From: DATJXG01 sp035500455
Lineage (GTDB): Bacteria > Acidobacteriota > Terriglobia > Terriglobales > Acidobacteriaceae
DNA length: 15,335 bases
Assembly (NCBI GenBank): GCA_035500455.1
Contig: DATJXG010000322.1
Coordinates: 1 to 15,335, forward strand
Reading direction: 5' to 3'
This document shows, one piece after another, positions 14,538 through 15,335 of the stretch (positions are counted from its first letter, which is position 1; each line of letters starts with the position of its first letter). Position numbers and translations under genes: made by a program. A model generated the notes under the pieces. That model worked only from the letters and a program-made list of their open reading frames with translations, was not told the origin of the DNA and ran no database searches.

Positions 14538-15335
14538 TCAATTCAGCGAAGCCCGCGCCTTGGCGTAGCCCGGCTTAAGAATTTTATAAATGACGTCGCA
14601 GCGCTGCTTGTAGGGCAGAAAAGCGCTCTTCATCGCGTTGATGGTGATCTTCTCGAAATCGTCGAGTGACAGGCCAAAAGTCTCCGCCGCCGCTTCAAAC
14701 TCCCGCGTCATCGAAGTATCGCTCATCAGGCGGTTGTCGGTGTTGAGCGTAACGCGAAACTTCTCCTGATACAAAATCTTGAATGGATGTTCGGCGAGGC
14801 TCGGAGTCGCCCCGGTGTGAACGTTGCTGAGCAGGCAAATCTCCAGCGGGATTCTCTTGTCCAGAACGTACTGCGCAAGGTCTCCCAGTTTCACCGCCTT
14901 TCCATCCGCGATGGCGATGTCGTCAATCAGCCGTGTGCCGTGTCCGATGCGGTGCGCGCCGCAATACTGAATCGCCTGCCAGATAGACTCCTTGCCGAAT
15001 CCCTCGCCCGCATGAATGGTGATGTTGAAGTTTTCCCGCTGAATGTAATGAAACGCGTCCACGTGCTTCTTGGGTGGATAGCCGCCTTCTTCGCCGGCAA
15101 GATCGAACCCCACCACGCCACGCTCGCGAAAATCCACCGCCAGTTCCGCCATTTCGAGGGAAACATTCATATTGCGCATGGCGCAAATAATCAGGCCCGA
15201 GTGCACACCCAGTTCCTTGCGCCCCCGCTCCAGCCCTTTCAGGACCGCCGCCACCACCTGCTGATGCGTCAGCCCTTTTCGCGTGTGAAAAATCGGCGCG
15301 AAGCGGGTCTCAAAGTAAACCACTCCATCTCTGGC
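14538..15335 (-). CDS. add: Adenosine deaminase, N terminus beyond the window
   Basis: Deaminates adenosine and deoxyadenosine to inosine and deoxyinosine; zinc-dependent and cytosolic. The frame is open to the right edge, so about the first 80-90 residues with the HxH zinc motif are missing; the GTG at 15321-15323 is internal. Visible family motifs in order are VYFETRFAP, GFDLAGEE, HAGEGFG (zinc histidine region and catalytic glutamate), HRIGHGTRL, EICLLSN and TLNTDNRLMS (zinc aspartate). The C terminus is the ordinary helical end with SAFLPY. It converges on nupC, so it belongs to a separate transcript. Adenine deaminase of the same family is the alternative; the GEEGG and NTDNRLMS wording favours adenosine. 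Confidence 0.92.
   Translation of the reverse strand, partial: ARDGVVYFETRFAPIFHTRKGLTHQQVVAAVLKGLERGRKELGVHSGLIICAMRNMNVSLEMAELAVDFRERGVVGFDLAGEEGGYPPKKHVDAFHYIQRENFNITIHAGEGFGKESIWQAIQYCGAHRIGHGTRLIDDIAIADGKAVKLGDLAQYVLDKRIPLEICLLSNVHTGATPSLAEHPFKILYQEKFRVTLNTDNRLMSDTSMTREFEAAAETFGLSLDDFEKITINAMKSAFLPYKQRCDVIYKILKPGYAKARASLN

Overview
The window is one GC-rich bacterial segment in which fifteen recognisable genes on the + strand (the first cut by the left edge) converge on one gene on the - strand that runs off the right edge. Gene content, dense coupling and short intergenic repeats resemble environmental Acidobacteriota (Terriglobia-like). That placement is an impression from the sequence, not a search result.

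Region 1 (1-9816) is a purine-ring degradation operon. In order it holds allantoinase (3' part), the three subunits of a molybdenum xanthine dehydrogenase (Mo-cofactor, 2Fe-2S, FAD), OHCU decarboxylase, 5-hydroxyisourate hydrolase, a possible 27-codon small ORF, a membrane urate oxidase of the PuuD type without its cytochrome c domain, allantoate amidohydrolase, (S)-ureidoglycine aminohydrolase and ureidoglycolate amidohydrolase. Nearly every junction overlaps by 4-8 bp or is separated by only a few bases. Together these enzymes would take xanthine through urate, hydroxyisourate, OHCU, (S)-allantoin, allantoate, ureidoglycine and ureidoglycolate to glyoxylate. All four ring nitrogens would leave as ammonia without free urea, as in plants.

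Region 2 (9817-11391) starts with a tandem 22-bp repeat that could end the operon. A clear sigma70-type promoter then lies almost on top of the pyrR start. PyrR is followed by a divergent TrpF-like barrel protein, then by a second copy of the repeat.

Region 3 (11392-14432) is a nucleoside salvage operon: cytidine deaminase, pyrimidine-nucleoside phosphorylase and a CNT-family nucleoside transporter. Imported cytidine could become uridine, then uracil plus ribose-1-phosphate; uracil could be recaptured as UMP by the uracil phosphoribosyltransferase activity of PyrR.

Region 4 (14433-15335) holds an inverted repeat between convergent genes and a 3' fragment of adenosine deaminase on the - strand. 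Adenosine deaminase would link imported adenosine to inosine and so to the purine breakdown pathway. No tRNA, rRNA, CRISPR array, transposase or phage gene was seen. No purine permease, guanine deaminase, XdhC chaperone or dedicated transcription regulator for the purine genes is in the window.
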